Shown: positions 19,376 through 28,851, counted from the first letter of the stretch. The stretch: 64,000 nt of DNA from Neorhizobium petrolearium (GCF_017873175.1 NZ_JAGGJW010000001.1:496001-560000); one strand, 5' to 3'. Notes: generated by a model not told the origin, from the letters alone. Numbers and translations: made by a program.

Positions 19376-20356
19376 ATGACCGTATTCCACCGCAACGAAA
19401 AGAAAGAACCGCTGCCCGAGGCGTTGAAGGGCGGCGTCATCGCCATCGGCAATTTCGACGGCGTGCATCGCGGCCATCGCAGCGTTCTCGAGCGCGCGTT
19501 GTCGCTTGCCGAAGAGCGCGGCGCACCCGCGCTGGTGCTGACCTTCGAGCCGCATCCACGCACCGTGTTCCGGCCCGAGGAACCCGTCTTCCGGCTAACG
19601 CCCGCGCCGCTGAAGGCGCGATTGCTGGAGGCCATGGGCTTTCAGTCGGTGATCGAATATCCCTTTACCAGGGAATTCGCGACGCGCTCGGCGGAAGAAT
19701 TCATCCGGACGATCCTGGTCGACTGGCTGCATGCCGGCGCAGTCGTCACCGGCTTCGATTTCCATTTCGGCAAGGGCAGGGAGGGCGGCCCGGCCTTCCT
19801 GATGGCCTCGGGAGAGCGGCACGGGTTCGCGGTGTCGCTGGTCGATGCCTTCCGGGATGAAAATGCCGAGGTGATCTCGTCGAGCCGCATCCGGGCTCTG
19901 CTGGGGGAAGGCGACGTCACCGGTGCGGCAGGTCTTCTCGGCTATCGCTACACGGTCGAGGCGGAGGTGATCGGCGGCAAAAAGCTCGGCCGGCAGCTCG
20001 GCTTCCCGACCGCCAACATGCAGTTGTCCCCGGAAGCAGAGCTGAAGGCAGGCATCTATGCCGTACGGTTCCGCCGCCCCGACGGCACACTCCACGATGG
20101 CGTTGCAAGCTACGGGCGCCGTCCGACCGTGACGGAGAACGGCGCACCGTTGCTTGAAACCTATCTCTTCGATTTCTCCGACAGCCTCTATGGTGAAATC
20201 TGTTCCGTCTCCTTCTTCGGGCACCTGCGCGACGAGCTGAAATTCGATAGCCTCGACGCGTTGGTGGTGCAGATCAAACGCGACGAGGAGGAAGCGCAGG
20301 CACTGCTTTCCGGTGTCAGGCCGCTCGGGGAACTGGACGCGAAAATCGCATTCTGA
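19376..20356 (+). CDS. ribF: Bifunctional riboflavin kinase / FAD synthetase
   Basis: 326 aa starting MTVFHRNEKK with GGAAA upstream; a TTG at 19352 overlaps the preceding gene and is less likely. The N-terminal nucleotidyltransferase domain has IGNFDGVHRGH. The C-terminal riboflavin kinase domain has GKKLGRQLGFPTANM. It converts riboflavin to FMN and FAD. It is probably co-transcribed with the upstream HAD gene. Confidence 0.95.
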   Translation: MTVFHRNEKKEPLPEALKGGVIAIGNFDGVHRGHRSVLERALSLAEERGAPALVLTFEPHPRTVFRPEEPVFRLTPAPLKARLLEAMGFQSVIEYPFTREFATRSAEEFIRTILVDWLHAGAVVTGFDFHFGKGREGGPAFLMASGERHGFAVSLVDAFRDENAEVISSSRIRALLGEGDVTGAAGLLGYRYTVEAEVIGGKKLGRQLGFPTANMQLSPEAELKAGIYAVRFRRPDGTLHDGVASYGRRPTVTENGAPLLETYLFDFSDSLYGEICSVSFFGHLRDELKFDSLDALVVQIKRDEEEAQALLSGVRPLGELDAKIAF

Positions 20357-20382
20357 CGTCGTTTGGTGAAGAGGTCCGCAAG

Positions 20383-21039
20383 TCAGCTCGCAGTCGGCCT
20401 GCGCAGCAAATCCATTGTCGCCAGCATCGTCTGTTCGAGCATGTCCGGAAACTCCGGTGTTTCCAGGAAGAAGGGGCCGGGCTGGTTGATGATGGTGTTG
20501 TTGAGAACGCCGTACATCACTTGGAAGGCGAAGCGGATGCGGGCCTCATCGACGCGGGCATGATCGATAGACGGTTCGCGGGCAACCCGATCGAGAAAGG
20601 CATCGGTCAGCGCATGCACGTTCCGGCGGAAGGGTTCCCAGGCCTCTCCTGATTCCAGGCTGACCTTGAACGCGGAACGGAAGAAGGTTTTCTGCTCGAT
20701 GTAGCGGGCGACTTGCGCTTGTGTCAGTTCAGCGAGAATACGGTTGAAGGTCGTCTCCCGCACAATGGCCTCGAGCATTGGCCCAGATTCCGCCGCAGCC
20801 GCGACCATGACCGCCTTGAAGAGCGTCAGCTTGTCGGGGAAGCGTGCGTAAAAGGCACCGGTCGAGCATTCGGCGGCGTTGCAGATATCGGCAACGCCGA
20901 CCTCGTCGAAGGAAATCTTTCGCGCGATGCGCAGCCCTTCCTCGATCAGGCGATCGCGCAATTCACGGCTGCGCGACTGCTGGGCCGGAAGAACGCCAAC
21001 TCGCGCCAGATCGTCATGCCAATTCGCTGTCGTTCTCAA
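20383..21039 (-). CDS. TetR family transcriptional regulator
   Basis: 218 aa. The N-terminal helix-turn-helix is VADICNAAECSTGAFYARFPDKLTLF (residues about 48-73). The helical ligand-binding domain behind it is not recognisable. It is divergent from the Tat-exported metallo-beta-lactamase gene across 140 bp that contain a 21-bp palindrome, so it probably represses that gene and itself. Confidence 0.88.
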   Translation of the reverse strand: MRTTANWHDDLARVGVLPAQQSRSRELRDRLIEEGLRIARKISFDEVGVADICNAAECSTGAFYARFPDKLTLFKAVMVAAAAESGPMLEAIVRETTFNRILAELTQAQVARYIEQKTFFRSAFKVSLESGEAWEPFRRNVHALTDAFLDRVAREPSIDHARVDEARIRFAFQVMYGVLNNTIINQPGPFFLETPEFPDMLEQTMLATMDLLRRPTAS

Positions 21040-21099
21040 TATGCACCGCCTCTCCTCTATGAATTGCGTATCGTATTCTCGTTGTCCATCAGCTTAAAA

Positions 21100-21120
21100 C
21101 AGAATGAGATTCTTATTCTG
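21100..21120. promoter_or_regulatory. Putative TetR operator palindrome
   Basis: CAGAATGAG-ATT-CTTATTCTG is an inverted repeat with one mismatched pair, midway between the divergent TetR and MBL genes. Size and place fit a TetR dimer site. Confidence 0.55.
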
Positions 21121-21179
21121 ATTGATTCCTTGTTCGGCTGTTGTTAAATTTCGGCTCTCTGATCGGAGGGAGGAGAGAG

Positions 21180-22157
21180 ATGGAGATTTCAAACAGCGGG
21201 CATGCATTCACTCGTCGGAATGTTCTTAACTTTGTCCTGGCAGCCGGTGCTTCAAGCATGTTTCCGATTGCCGCTCATGCCGAGGCGCCGGCAGTTCCCA
21301 AGGGGGCGAAACTTGTGCTGCTGGGCACCAAGGGCGGGCCGCGCGTGGGTGGAAATCGATCCAGCCCCGCCAATGCGCTGATCGTCGACGGCGTTACCTA
21401 CATCATAGACACGGGCATGGGGGTAACGGCTCAGGTCGTGAAGGCGGGGATCGATCTTGCAAGCATCCGCACGATCCTTATTTCCCACATGCATTCGGAC
21501 CATCAGCTCGAATTCGGCAATCTGGTCTACAATATCTGGGTATCCGGGGCACTGCGGCAGCCGATCGATGCCTATGGACCGGCCGGGCTTGAAGATATGG
21601 CAAGGGATTTCTGGCAGCTCAACCGTCTCGACGTCGCGACCAGGATGGAGGACGAGGGGCGTGCCGACCCGTCCAAGCTCCTGCGCGCCCACGATTTTAC
21701 CAAAAAGAACGGACTGGTCATGCAGGATGAGCGCGTAAAAGTGACCGCCTTCACGACGCCCCACCCTCCGCTGGAAAATCTCGCCTACCGGTTCGAGACG
21801 CCGTATGGGGTCGTCGTTTATTCAGGTGACACCGCCTATAATCCGGCGCTGGCCGATTTCGCGCGCGATGCGGACGTGCTGGTGCACGAAGTCCTCTACC
21901 TTCCCGGCGTCGACGCCCTGGTGAAGCGAGCGAATGGCACCCCCGCTTTCCGCAAGCACATCGTCGAAAGCCACACGGCGGCTGAGCAGGTGGGGATGAT
22001 CGCCGCACAGGCACGCGCGAAAAAACTCGTCCTCAGCCATTTCGGGCCTGGCGACATGGAGTGGATCACCGACGAAATGTGGCGTGCCGAAACCGCCACG
22101 CATTTTGGCGGGGAGATTGTCGTCGGACGCGACTTGCTCGAAATCCCGCTTGGCTGA
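21180..22157 (+). CDS. Metallo-beta-lactamase-fold hydrolase with Tat signal
   Basis: 325 aa preceded by a very strong ribosome-binding site (GGAGGGAGGAGAG). The N-terminus FTRRNVLNFVLAAGASSM is a twin-arginine signal, so the protein is exported folded with its metals bound. The metal-binding motif ISHMHSDHQLEF (HxHxDH), GDTAYNPALADFA and the later LSHF histidine define a ribonuclease-Z/arylsulfatase-like MBL fold. The substrate is unknown. A divergent TetR gene probably regulates it, suggesting response to a small effector. Confidence 0.82.
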   Translation: MEISNSGHAFTRRNVLNFVLAAGASSMFPIAAHAEAPAVPKGAKLVLLGTKGGPRVGGNRSSPANALIVDGVTYIIDTGMGVTAQVVKAGIDLASIRTILISHMHSDHQLEFGNLVYNIWVSGALRQPIDAYGPAGLEDMARDFWQLNRLDVATRMEDEGRADPSKLLRAHDFTKKNGLVMQDERVKVTAFTTPHPPLENLAYRFETPYGVVVYSGDTAYNPALADFARDADVLVHEVLYLPGVDALVKRANGTPAFRKHIVESHTAAEQVGMIAAQARAKKLVLSHFGPGDMEWITDEMWRAETATHFGGEIVVGRDLLEIPLG

Positions 22158-22179
22158 ACGCCATTGTTTCAGTCCTGTT

Positions 22180-22212
22180 CCTGTCCCGCCTGCCTTAACC
22201 GGGTGGGACAGG
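22180..22212 (+). terminator. Hairpin after the MBL gene
   Basis: CCTGTCCC / GGGACAGG, 8-bp perfect stem with a 17-nt loop, 23 bp beyond the stop. No T-tract follows, so termination is uncertain; it may protect the 3' end. Confidence 0.45.
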
Positions 22213-22307
22213 AGATAGGCGGGTCCGATATTTTGCCGAAGCCGGTCTTCATATTCCGGACCGACCCTCTTCCTTTTTTCGGCAAGAACACATAAACAAC
22301 CGCCACT

Positions 22308-22370
22308 ATGCAAAAATTTCGGCTGGCTCAGATCATACGAATTATCGGCCCGGCCTTCCGCGCGCTGTAA
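22308..22370 (+). CDS. Isoleucine leader peptide upstream of ileS (20 codons)
   Basis: ATG 22308, stop TAA 22368-22370. Codons 9, 10, 12 and 13 are ATC ATA . ATT ATC, giving QIIRIIG: four Ile in five codons, including ATA, which is rare in this GC-rich genome. No ribosome-binding site precedes the ATG. A CATAAA -10-like box ends 11 nt upstream, so the message may be almost leaderless. The ORF ends 104 bp before ileS and overlaps the first arm of alternative hairpins, as expected for an attenuation leader. Confidence 0.65.
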   Translation: MQKFRLAQIIRIIGPAFRAL

Positions 22371-22420
22371 GAGCGGCCGGAGGGTCCGGGTTTTCGGCGC
22401 TTACGACAAGCGCCTTCCGC
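22347..22420 (+). promoter_or_regulatory. Putative attenuator-like alternative hairpins upstream of ileS
   Basis: Segment 1 (22349-22360, CCCGGCCTTCCG) can pair with segment 2 (22378-22390, CGGAGGGTCCGGG). Segments 3 and 4 form GGCGCTT-ACGAC-AAGCGCC (22396-22414). Segment 2 (22378-22385, CGGAGGGT) can alternatively pair over 8 bp with 22412-22419 (GCCTTCCG), which would open 3:4. A ribosome stalled on the Ile codons would mask segment 1 and favour this. The 3:4 hairpin is followed by TTCCGCC rather than a T-run, so control could be Rho-dependent or translational rather than intrinsic termination. Confidence 0.5.
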
Positions 22421-22474
22421 CACCGTGTTTTCATCGAGACGCGCCCCGTTGCGGCGCCAGAAACGATTGCCATC

Positions 22475-25426
22475 ATGACCGATACCGCCGAAAAACTCGA
22501 CTATTCGAAGACCCTCTATCTGCCCGAAACCGATTTCCCGATGCGCGCCGGCTTGCCGCAGAAGGAGCCGGAACTGGTTGCCCGCTGGCAGAAGATGGAC
22601 CTTTACAAGAAGCTTCGCGCCTCTGCCGCCGGGCGCGAGAAATTCGTCCTGCACGACGGCCCGCCCTATGCCAACGGCAATATCCATATCGGCCACGCGC
22701 TGAACAAGATCCTCAAGGACGTCATCACCCGCTCGTTCCAGATGCGCGGCTATGACTCGAACTATGTGCCCGGATGGGACTGCCACGGCCTGCCGATCGA
22801 GTGGAAGATCGAGGAAGAGAACTATCGTTCCAAGGGCAAGGCAAAGCCCGATCTTTCCGAGCCTGCGGCGATGACCGAGTTCCGCCGCGAATGCCGCGCC
22901 TATGCGGAAAAATGGATCAAGGTGCAGGCAGGCGAATTCCAGCGCCTCGGCATCGTCGGCGATTTCGAGAACCCGTACCTGACGATGAATTTTCACGCCG
23001 AAGCGCGCATCGCCGGCGAGCTGCTGAAGATCGCCAAAAGCGGCCAGCTCTATCGCGGCTCGAAGCCGATCATGTGGTCGGTGGTCGAGCGCACCGCGCT
23101 GGCGGAGGCCGAGGTTGAGTATCAGGATTACGAGAGCGACACGATCTGGGTGAAGTTTCCCGTTGTAAGTGTTGGTGCGATTGACACGCCTGAAAAGGCT
23201 AAGTCGTACATGGATGATGTACGTGGATCCCATGTCGTTATCTGGACGACGACTCCATGGACCATCCCCGGCAACCGGGCGATCTCCTATTCGCCGAAGA
23301 TCGCCTACGGTCTCTATGAGGTCACGGCGGCGGAAAACGACTTCGGGCCGCGTCCGGGCGAAAAGCTGATCTTTGCCGACAAGCTGGCCGAAGAAAGCTT
23401 CGCCAAGGCCAAGCTCCAGTACAAGCGTCTTCGCGATATCTCGGCCGACGAGATGGCGGCGATCACCTGCGCCCATCCCCTCAAGGGCCTCGGCGGCGGT
23501 TATGAATTCCCTGTGCCGCTGTTGGCCGGCGACCACGTCACCGACGATGCTGGTACCGGGTTCGTCCACACCGCGCCGAGCCACGGTCGTGAGGACTTCG
23601 AGGCCTGGACACATCATATCCGGGAGCTGGAAGCGCGCGGCATCGAGACGAAGATCCCGTTCCCGGTCGACGATTCCGGTACCTATACGACAGACGCTCC
23701 TGGTTTCGAGGGTGCGCGCGTCATGGACGACAACGGCAAGAAGGGCGATGCCAACGACCGCGTCATCAAGGCGCTGATCGAGAAGAACATGCTCTTCGCC
23801 CGCGGTCGCCTGAAGCACCAGTATCCGCATAGCTGGCGTTCCAAGAAGCCGATCATCTTCCGCAATACGCCGCAATGGTTCGTCTATATGGACAAGACGC
23901 TTGCCGACGGCACGACGCTGCGTGAGCGGGCGCTGAGGGCAATCGACGACACCCGTTTCGTGCCCGCTGCCGGCCAGAACCGCCTGCGCGCCATGATCGA
24001 GCAGCGCCCGGACTGGGTGCTGTCGCGCCAAAGGGCATGGGGCGTGCCGATCTGCGTCTTCGTCGACGAGCATGGCGAGGTTTTGGCTGACGAGGCCGTC
24101 AACCGGCGCATCCTCGATGCCTTCGAGGTGGAAGGCGCGGACGCATGGTTTGCCGAAGGCGCCAAGGAACGGTTCCTGGGCAATGGGCATGATCCGGCCA
24201 AGTGGACGCAGGTGATGGACATCCTCGACGTCTGGTTCGACTCGGGCTCCACCCACACCTTCACGCTGGAAGATCGCCCGGACCTGAAATGGCCGGCTGA
24301 CGTCTATCTGGAAGGTTCCGACCAGCATCGCGGCTGGTTCCATTCCTCGCTTCTGGAATCGGCCGCCACCCGTGGCCGCGCGCCCTATGACACGGTCATC
24401 ACCCATGGTTTCACCATGGACGAGAAGGGCCAGAAGATGTCGAAATCACTCGGCAATGTCGTGGCCCCGCAGGACGTCATGAAGGATGCCGGCGCCGATA
24501 TCCTGCGCCTCTGGGTCATGACGACGGACTACTGGGAAGACCAGCGCCTTGGCAAGACGATCATCCAGACGAATGTCGATGCCTATCGCAAGCTCAGGAA
24601 CACGATCCGCTGGATGCTTGGCACGCTCGCCCATGACAAGGGCGAGGAGATCGCCTATGCCGACCTGCCGGAACTCGAGAAGCTGATGCTGCATCGCCTG
24701 GCGGAACTGGATAAGCTCGTGCGTGAGGCTTACGACGCCTTCGAGTTCAAGAAGATTGCACGCGCGCTCATCGATTTCGCCAATGTCGAACTCTCGGCCT
24801 TCTATTTCGATGTGCGCAAGGATGCGCTTTATTGCGATGCGCCGTCATCGCTGCGCCGCCGTGCAGCACTCTCCGTCATCCGCAGGATCTTCGACTGCAT
24901 GGTGACCTGGCTTGCGCCCATGCTGCCGTTCACCACGGAGGAGGCGTGGCTGTCGCGCAATCCGGGCGCGGTCTCCGTGCATCTCGAACAGTTCCCGGAC
25001 GTTCCGGCCGAATGGCGCAATGACATGCTTGCCGAAAAATGGAACGCGATCCGCCGGGTCCGCTCCGTCGTCACCGGCGCGCTGGAGATCGAGCGCAAGG
25101 ACAAGCGCATCGGTTCCTCGCTGGAAGCGGCTCCCGTCGTCCACGTCACCGATGCGGCGCTTCTGAAGGCGCTGGAGGGCCAGGATTTCGAGGAGATCTG
25201 CATCACTTCGGGCATCAAGATCGTGGCGGGCGAGGGGCCGGAAAGCGCCTTCCGGCTGCCGGAAGTTCCGGGCGTCGCCGTCGATCCGAAGCTCGCTGAA
25301 GGCGTAAAGTGCGCCCGCTCCTGGCGGGTGACGAAGGATGTCGGTTCCGATCCCGACTGGCCGGATGTCTCCGCACGCGACGCTGCGGCACTTCGCGAAC
25401 TCGCAGCCCTCGGTCGCCTCGGTTGA
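22475..25426 (+). CDS. ileS: Isoleucyl-tRNA synthetase
   Basis: 983 aa, class I. The HIGH box is HIGHALNK (near residue 71), the editing (CP1) domain begins at about residue 230 with [11 protein letters not shown], and the KMSKS box is QKMSKSLGN (near residue 654). It charges tRNA-Ile and hydrolyses mischarged Val. The C-terminal zinc-binding ligands of E. coli IleRS are mostly missing (only KCARSW remains). No clear ribosome-binding site precedes the ATG, and a GCGCC/GGCGC hairpin lies close upstream. Residues about 230-258 use unusual codons. A leader ORF rich in Ile codons lies 104 bp upstream. Confidence 0.96.
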   Translation: MTDTAEKLDYSKTLYLPETDFPMRAGLPQKEPELVARWQKMDLYKKLRASAAGREKFVLHDGPPYANGNIHIGHALNKILKDVITRSFQMRGYDSNYVPGWDCHGLPIEWKIEEENYRSKGKAKPDLSEPAAMTEFRRECRAYAEKWIKVQAGEFQRLGIVGDFENPYLTMNFHAEARIAGELLKIAKSGQLYRGSKPIMWSVVERTALAEAEVEYQDYESDTIWVKFPVVSVGAIDTPEKAKSYMDDVRGSHVVIWTTTPWTIPGNRAISYSPKIAYGLYEVTAAENDFGPRPGEKLIFADKLAEESFAKAKLQYKRLRDISADEMAAITCAHPLKGLGGGYEFPVPLLAGDHVTDDAGTGFVHTAPSHGREDFEAWTHHIRELEARGIETKIPFPVDDSGTYTTDAPGFEGARVMDDNGKKGDANDRVIKALIEKNMLFARGRLKHQYPHSWRSKKPIIFRNTPQWFVYMDKTLADGTTLRERALRAIDDTRFVPAAGQNRLRAMIEQRPDWVLSRQRAWGVPICVFVDEHGEVLADEAVNRRILDAFEVEGADAWFAEGAKERFLGNGHDPAKWTQVMDILDVWFDSGSTHTFTLEDRPDLKWPADVYLEGSDQHRGWFHSSLLESAATRGRAPYDTVITHGFTMDEKGQKMSKSLGNVVAPQDVMKDAGADILRLWVMTTDYWEDQRLGKTIIQTNVDAYRKLRNTIRWMLGTLAHDKGEEIAYADLPELEKLMLHRLAELDKLVREAYDAFEFKKIARALIDFANVELSAFYFDVRKDALYCDAPSSLRRRAALSVIRRIFDCMVTWLAPMLPFTTEEAWLSRNPGAVSVHLEQFPDVPAEWRNDMLAEKWNAIRRVRSVVTGALEIERKDKRIGSSLEAAPVVHVTDAALLKALEGQDFEEICITSGIKIVAGEGPESAFRLPEVPGVAVDPKLAEGVKCARSWRVTKDVGSDPDWPDVSARDAAALRELAALGRLG

Positions 25427-25438
25427 CCTGAAAAGCCG

Positions 25439-25469
25439 CCGGATGATTGCGCTTTGGCGCATCATCCGG
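25439..25469 (+). terminator. Hairpin downstream of ileS
   Basis: Stem CCGGATGA-(T)-TGCGC-TTTG-GCGCA-TCATCCGG, 13 bp with one bulged T, 12 bp past the ileS stop. Only a weak T-tract (TATTTC) follows. Confidence 0.6.
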
Positions 25470-25559
25470 TATTTCTGCCCGAAATTGGCCGGATTTTCCC
25501 GCCATCTGGGGTGCAAGTAGTCTCAGGCGTCGAGGACGGGCGCCGCTGGAAGGGTTTTG

Positions 25560-26189
25560 ATGACAACGACATCTGCGTTTCGTGTCGGCATGGGCGTGGC
25601 CGGCATCCTCGCCTCGACCTTGACCCTTTCGGGCTGCCTTGGCAGCCCCACCTACGGCACCGACAAGACTGCCCTCGAGCAACTCACCGACGACCTTGGT
25701 TCGGCCGTTTCGATCGGTGGCAAGGAAGACGAAGCCAAGCGAAATCTGAAATACAATCCGCGCCCTTCGCTTGTCGTCGCCAAGGGCGATGCGGCTAACC
25801 TGCCGCCGCCACAGCAATCGCTTGCCAACCGCGAAAACAATCCGAACTGGGTCGAATCTCCGGAAGAAACGCGTAAGCGACTCCGCGAAGAGGCGGATGC
25901 AAACGCGAACAATCCGAGATATCAATCTCCCCTTATCACCGGCAAGGGCCAGGGCGGTCAGTTGACCGAATCCGAAAAGTGGGAGGCCTTCCGCAAGGCC
26001 AAGCAGGACGCCGAGACCGTTGACGTCTCTGCCCGCCGCCGTTCGCTTACCGAACCGCCTGCGGAGTTCCGTTCGGCGGATACGGCCAATCTGAGCGATC
26101 TTGGCGAGCCCGAACTCCAGAAGGAAAGGCGCCGCAAGAAGGAAGCCACGGAGGCAAAGAACTCCCGCGAATGGTGGAAGCTCTTCTGA
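25560..26189 (+). CDS. Small lipoprotein of unknown function
   Basis: 209 aa. ATG 25560 follows AAGGG; a TTG one codon earlier is also possible. A lipoprotein signal ends in the lipobox LTLSGC, so the mature protein is lipid-anchored. The rest is hydrophilic, charged and low in structure (EETRKRLREEADANA, KERRRKKEATEAK). It looks like the small conserved lipoproteins of Rhizobiales sometimes linked to outer-membrane assembly, but I cannot assign a role. It lies between ileS and the convergent tadA. Confidence 0.72.
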   Translation: MTTTSAFRVGMGVAGILASTLTLSGCLGSPTYGTDKTALEQLTDDLGSAVSIGGKEDEAKRNLKYNPRPSLVVAKGDAANLPPPQQSLANRENNPNWVESPEETRKRLREEADANANNPRYQSPLITGKGQGGQLTESEKWEAFRKAKQDAETVDVSARRRSLTEPPAEFRSADTANLSDLGEPELQKERRRKKEATEAKNSREWWKLF

Positions 26190-26204
26190 TTGCCGGCATG
26201 CCGG

Positions 26205-26660
26205 TCAACCCTCTCGCTTCGATCGGAAGAAACCGGTGAGCAGGCTTGCCGCCTCGGTTTCGCCAAGCCCGGAATAGACCTCCGGCGCATGGTGGCAGGT
26301 CGGTTGGCTGAAAAAGCGGACGCCGTTGTCGACCGCGCCGCCTTTCGGGTCTTCCGCGCCGTAGTAGAGACGGCGTATGCGGGCAAAAGAGATTGCCGCC
26401 GCGCACATGGTGCAGGGTTCGAGCGTCACGTAAAGATCGGCCCCGGCAAGCCGCTCCTGCCCGAGTGCTGCGGATGCATCGCGGATCACGGCCATCTCGG
26501 CATGGGCCGTGACATCGTTGTAGGCACGGGTGCGGTTTCCCGACCGGGCGATGATGACGCCGTCGAGCACCAGCACGGCGCCGACCGGAACCTCGCCGCG
26601 GGCTTCGGCATCCCGGGCTTCGGCGAGCGCTGTGTCCATGAAACCATCGGTATTGGCCAT
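26205..26660 (-). CDS. tadA: tRNA-specific adenosine deaminase TadA
   Basis: 151 aa from MANTDGFMDTALAEA, with AGAGGAA upstream; the longer open frame is unsupported. The zinc and catalytic motifs are TAHAEMAVI (His and Glu) and LEPCTMCAAA (two Cys), with FARIRRLYYGAEDPKGGAV following, as in TadA. It deaminates the wobble A34 of tRNA-Arg(ACG) to inosine, an essential step. The divergent rluB gene starts 151 bp away. Confidence 0.92.
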   Translation of the reverse strand: MANTDGFMDTALAEARDAEARGEVPVGAVLVLDGVIIARSGNRTRAYNDVTAHAEMAVIRDASAALGQERLAGADLYVTLEPCTMCAAAISFARIRRLYYGAEDPKGGAVDNGVRFFSQPTCHHAPEVYSGLGETEAASLLTGFFRSKREG

Positions 26661-26811
26661 TTCAGGCGATTTCCTCTTAACCCGGATCGCGCGAACTGGT
26701 AGGAAGCATCCAACCGGAAGCCCGATTTGCGGGCCTAACACCACTTAAGTCAACACGAACAAGAATGTCCGGATCATCTCCGTCAGACATCACGCTTCAG
26801 GCAAACAACAA

Positions 26812-28845
26812 ATGAATTCCAAAGACAAGCCGAAGCGCGGCGAAGGCAGAACTTTCGTTCGCGAAACCAAACCCAGATCGGCCCCGAAGGCGGCTGCCGG
26901 CAGCAAGGCCGCCAAGGGGGCAAGGAAAAACGCCGCGCCGAAAGCCTTTTCCGAAAAACCGGTAAAGGCAGCGCGCAAGCCCGCGCCGGCCGCAACGATA
27001 TCCGCCGAGGCCGAAGGCAAGCCTGAGCGCATCTCCAAGCTCCTGGCGCGCGCCGGTGTTGCCTCCCGCCGCGATGTCGAGCGGATGATCATGGAGGGTC
27101 GGGTGAAGCTGAACGGTGAGCTTCTCGACACGCCCGTTGTCAATGCGACGCTTAACGACAAGATCGAGGTGGATGGCGTGCCGATCCGCGGGATCGAGCG
27201 CACCCGCCTCTGGCTCTATCACAAGCCGGCCGGCCTCGTGACCACCAATTCCGATCCGGAAGGCCGCCCGACCGTTTTCGACAACCTGCCGGAAGGTCTG
27301 CCGCGGGTGCTCTCGATCGGCCGACTCGACATCAACACGGAAGGCCTGCTGCTGCTCACCAATGACGGCGGCCTGTCGCGCGTCCTGGAATTGCCGACAA
27401 CGGGCTGGCTGCGTCGATACCGCGTCCGCGCCCATGGCGAGGTCGATCAGGAAGCGCTCGACAAGCTCAAGGAGGGGATTGCCGTCGACGGCGTGCTCTA
27501 TGGTTCGATCGATGCGACGCTGGACCGTGGCCAGGGTCACAATGTGTGGATCACCATGGGCCTTCGCGAAGGCAAGAACCGCGAGATCAAGAACGTTCTC
27601 GGCGCGCTTGGGCTCGAGGTCAACCGCCTGATCCGTATCTCCTATGGGCCGTTCCAGCTCGGTGATCTGCCCGAGGGCCAGGTGATCGAAGTGCGTGGCC
27701 GCATGCTGCGCGACCAGCTCGGGCCGCGCCTGATCGAGGAAGCCAAGGCGAATTTCGATGCGCCGCTCTACAACGACAGGGGCTCGGAAGACGACAAGCC
27801 GGTGCGCGCCGAACGGTCCGCCTCCGAACGGTCCGATTGGGCCGTAAAGCCGGAAAAGACGGAGCGCCCGCGAGCCGGCAAGCCGGAAGACAGGCGCGAG
27901 AAGGCACTCGGCCGGCTCGACACAAAGCGCGATGACCGCAAGTTTGCGGACAAGCCCCGCGGCGGCAAATCATTCGGCAACCGGGATCGGGACGAAGAGG
28001 AGCGCCCGAAGAAGCGTCCTCCGATGGGCACCAGCCGCACCGCCAATGTCTGGATGGCGCCGGGCGCCCGCCCCACGACGGACGGCAAGGCCCAAAAAAT
28101 CTCCGCGCGTGCTGACGCCGAACGGCTGTTCAAGAAGCCTGCGCCCGAAAATGATCGCCGCGTCGTGGTGAACCGCGCCGACGATGACAACGACTGGATC
28201 CGCGCCGAGGCGCCGGCCCCCCGTCCGCGCGACGAAGAGGGCGGCGATTTCGGCCGCAAGCGTTCGTTTGGCGATCGGGCCGAACGGGGAGAGCGTTCCT
28301 TTGGTGACCGTCCGAGAGGCGACCGCAGGCCGCGCGAAGAGGGTGATCGCCCGCGCGGCGAACGCCCGTTTGGCGATAAGCCTCGTGGTGATCGCAAGCC
28401 ACGCGAGGGCGGGGATCGCCCGGCCCGTTCTTTCTCGGGCGAGAGGCGCTCCGAGCATCCGCGTGGTGACCGTCCCTTTGGAGACCGTCCGGCGCGTGGC
28501 GAACGGTCCTTCGATAAGCCGAGGGGCGAACGCCGGCCTCGGGAGGATGGTGATCGTCCCGCACGATCCTTCTCCTCGGGCGAGGGGCGTGCCGAACGCA
28601 CTCGCTCCGAACGTCCGCGCAGCGAGCGGCCCGCCGGCGACCGGCCTTTCGGCGACAAGCCGCGCGGCGGAAAACCGGCTGGCAAATCCTTCGGCGGCAA
28701 GCCGGCCGGCGCAGGTGGTTTTGCCGGAAAAGGCGCTGGCGGTCGTGGAAAGCCGGGCGGCGCCGGCAAACCTGGCGGTCGTCCGGGCGGTTCGCGTCCG
28801 GGCGGGGCAAGGTCCGGCAACAAGCCGCGTGGGCCAAAGGGGTGA
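26812..28845 (+). CDS. rluB: 23S rRNA pseudouridine synthase RluB-like, with long disordered C-terminal tail
   Basis: 677 aa. A Lys/Ala-rich N-terminal tail (about 65 residues) precedes an S4 RNA-binding domain (RISKLLARAGVASRRDVERM). A PsuA-type catalytic domain follows with the active-site Asp in GRLDINTEGLLLL, ending near residue 320. The last 350 residues are low complexity, built from Arg, Gly, Asp, Pro and Ser in loose repeats such as RPRGDRKPREGGDRPARSF and ending in Gly/Lys-rich sequence. RluB makes pseudouridine 2605 of 23S rRNA. The tail probably binds RNA nonspecifically (inference). rsmD follows after 6 bp. Confidence 0.9.
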   Translation: MNSKDKPKRGEGRTFVRETKPRSAPKAAAGSKAAKGARKNAAPKAFSEKPVKAARKPAPAATISAEAEGKPERISKLLARAGVASRRDVERMIMEGRVKLNGELLDTPVVNATLNDKIEVDGVPIRGIERTRLWLYHKPAGLVTTNSDPEGRPTVFDNLPEGLPRVLSIGRLDINTEGLLLLTNDGGLSRVLELPTTGWLRRYRVRAHGEVDQEALDKLKEGIAVDGVLYGSIDATLDRGQGHNVWITMGLREGKNREIKNVLGALGLEVNRLIRISYGPFQLGDLPEGQVIEVRGRMLRDQLGPRLIEEAKANFDAPLYNDRGSEDDKPVRAERSASERSDWAVKPEKTERPRAGKPEDRREKALGRLDTKRDDRKFADKPRGGKSFGNRDRDEEERPKKRPPMGTSRTANVWMAPGARPTTDGKAQKISARADAERLFKKPAPENDRRVVVNRADDDNDWIRAEAPAPRPRDEEGGDFGRKRSFGDRAERGERSFGDRPRGDRRPREEGDRPRGERPFGDKPRGDRKPREGGDRPARSFSGERRSEHPRGDRPFGDRPARGERSFDKPRGERRPREDGDRPARSFSSGEGRAERTRSERPRSERPAGDRPFGDKPRGGKPAGKSFGGKPAGAGGFAGKGAGGRGKPGGAGKPGGRPGGSRPGGARSGNKPRGPKG

Positions 28846-28851
28846 CGGACA

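Noticed and set aside
22171..22474. T-box riboswitch before ileS
   Set aside because: No T-box sequence or specifier-loop structure is visible; T-boxes are typical of Firmicutes and the Ile-codon leader explains the region better.
22328..24406. 692-codon open frame antisense to ileS
   Set aside because: Its protein has no recognisable domain and it mirrors the codon structure of ileS, whose match to IleRS is complete. Long antisense frames are normal in GC-rich genes.
28260..28842. CRISPR-like or tandem DNA repeats
   Set aside because: The repeats are loose protein-level repeats within the rluB reading frame, not exact DNA repeats with spacers.
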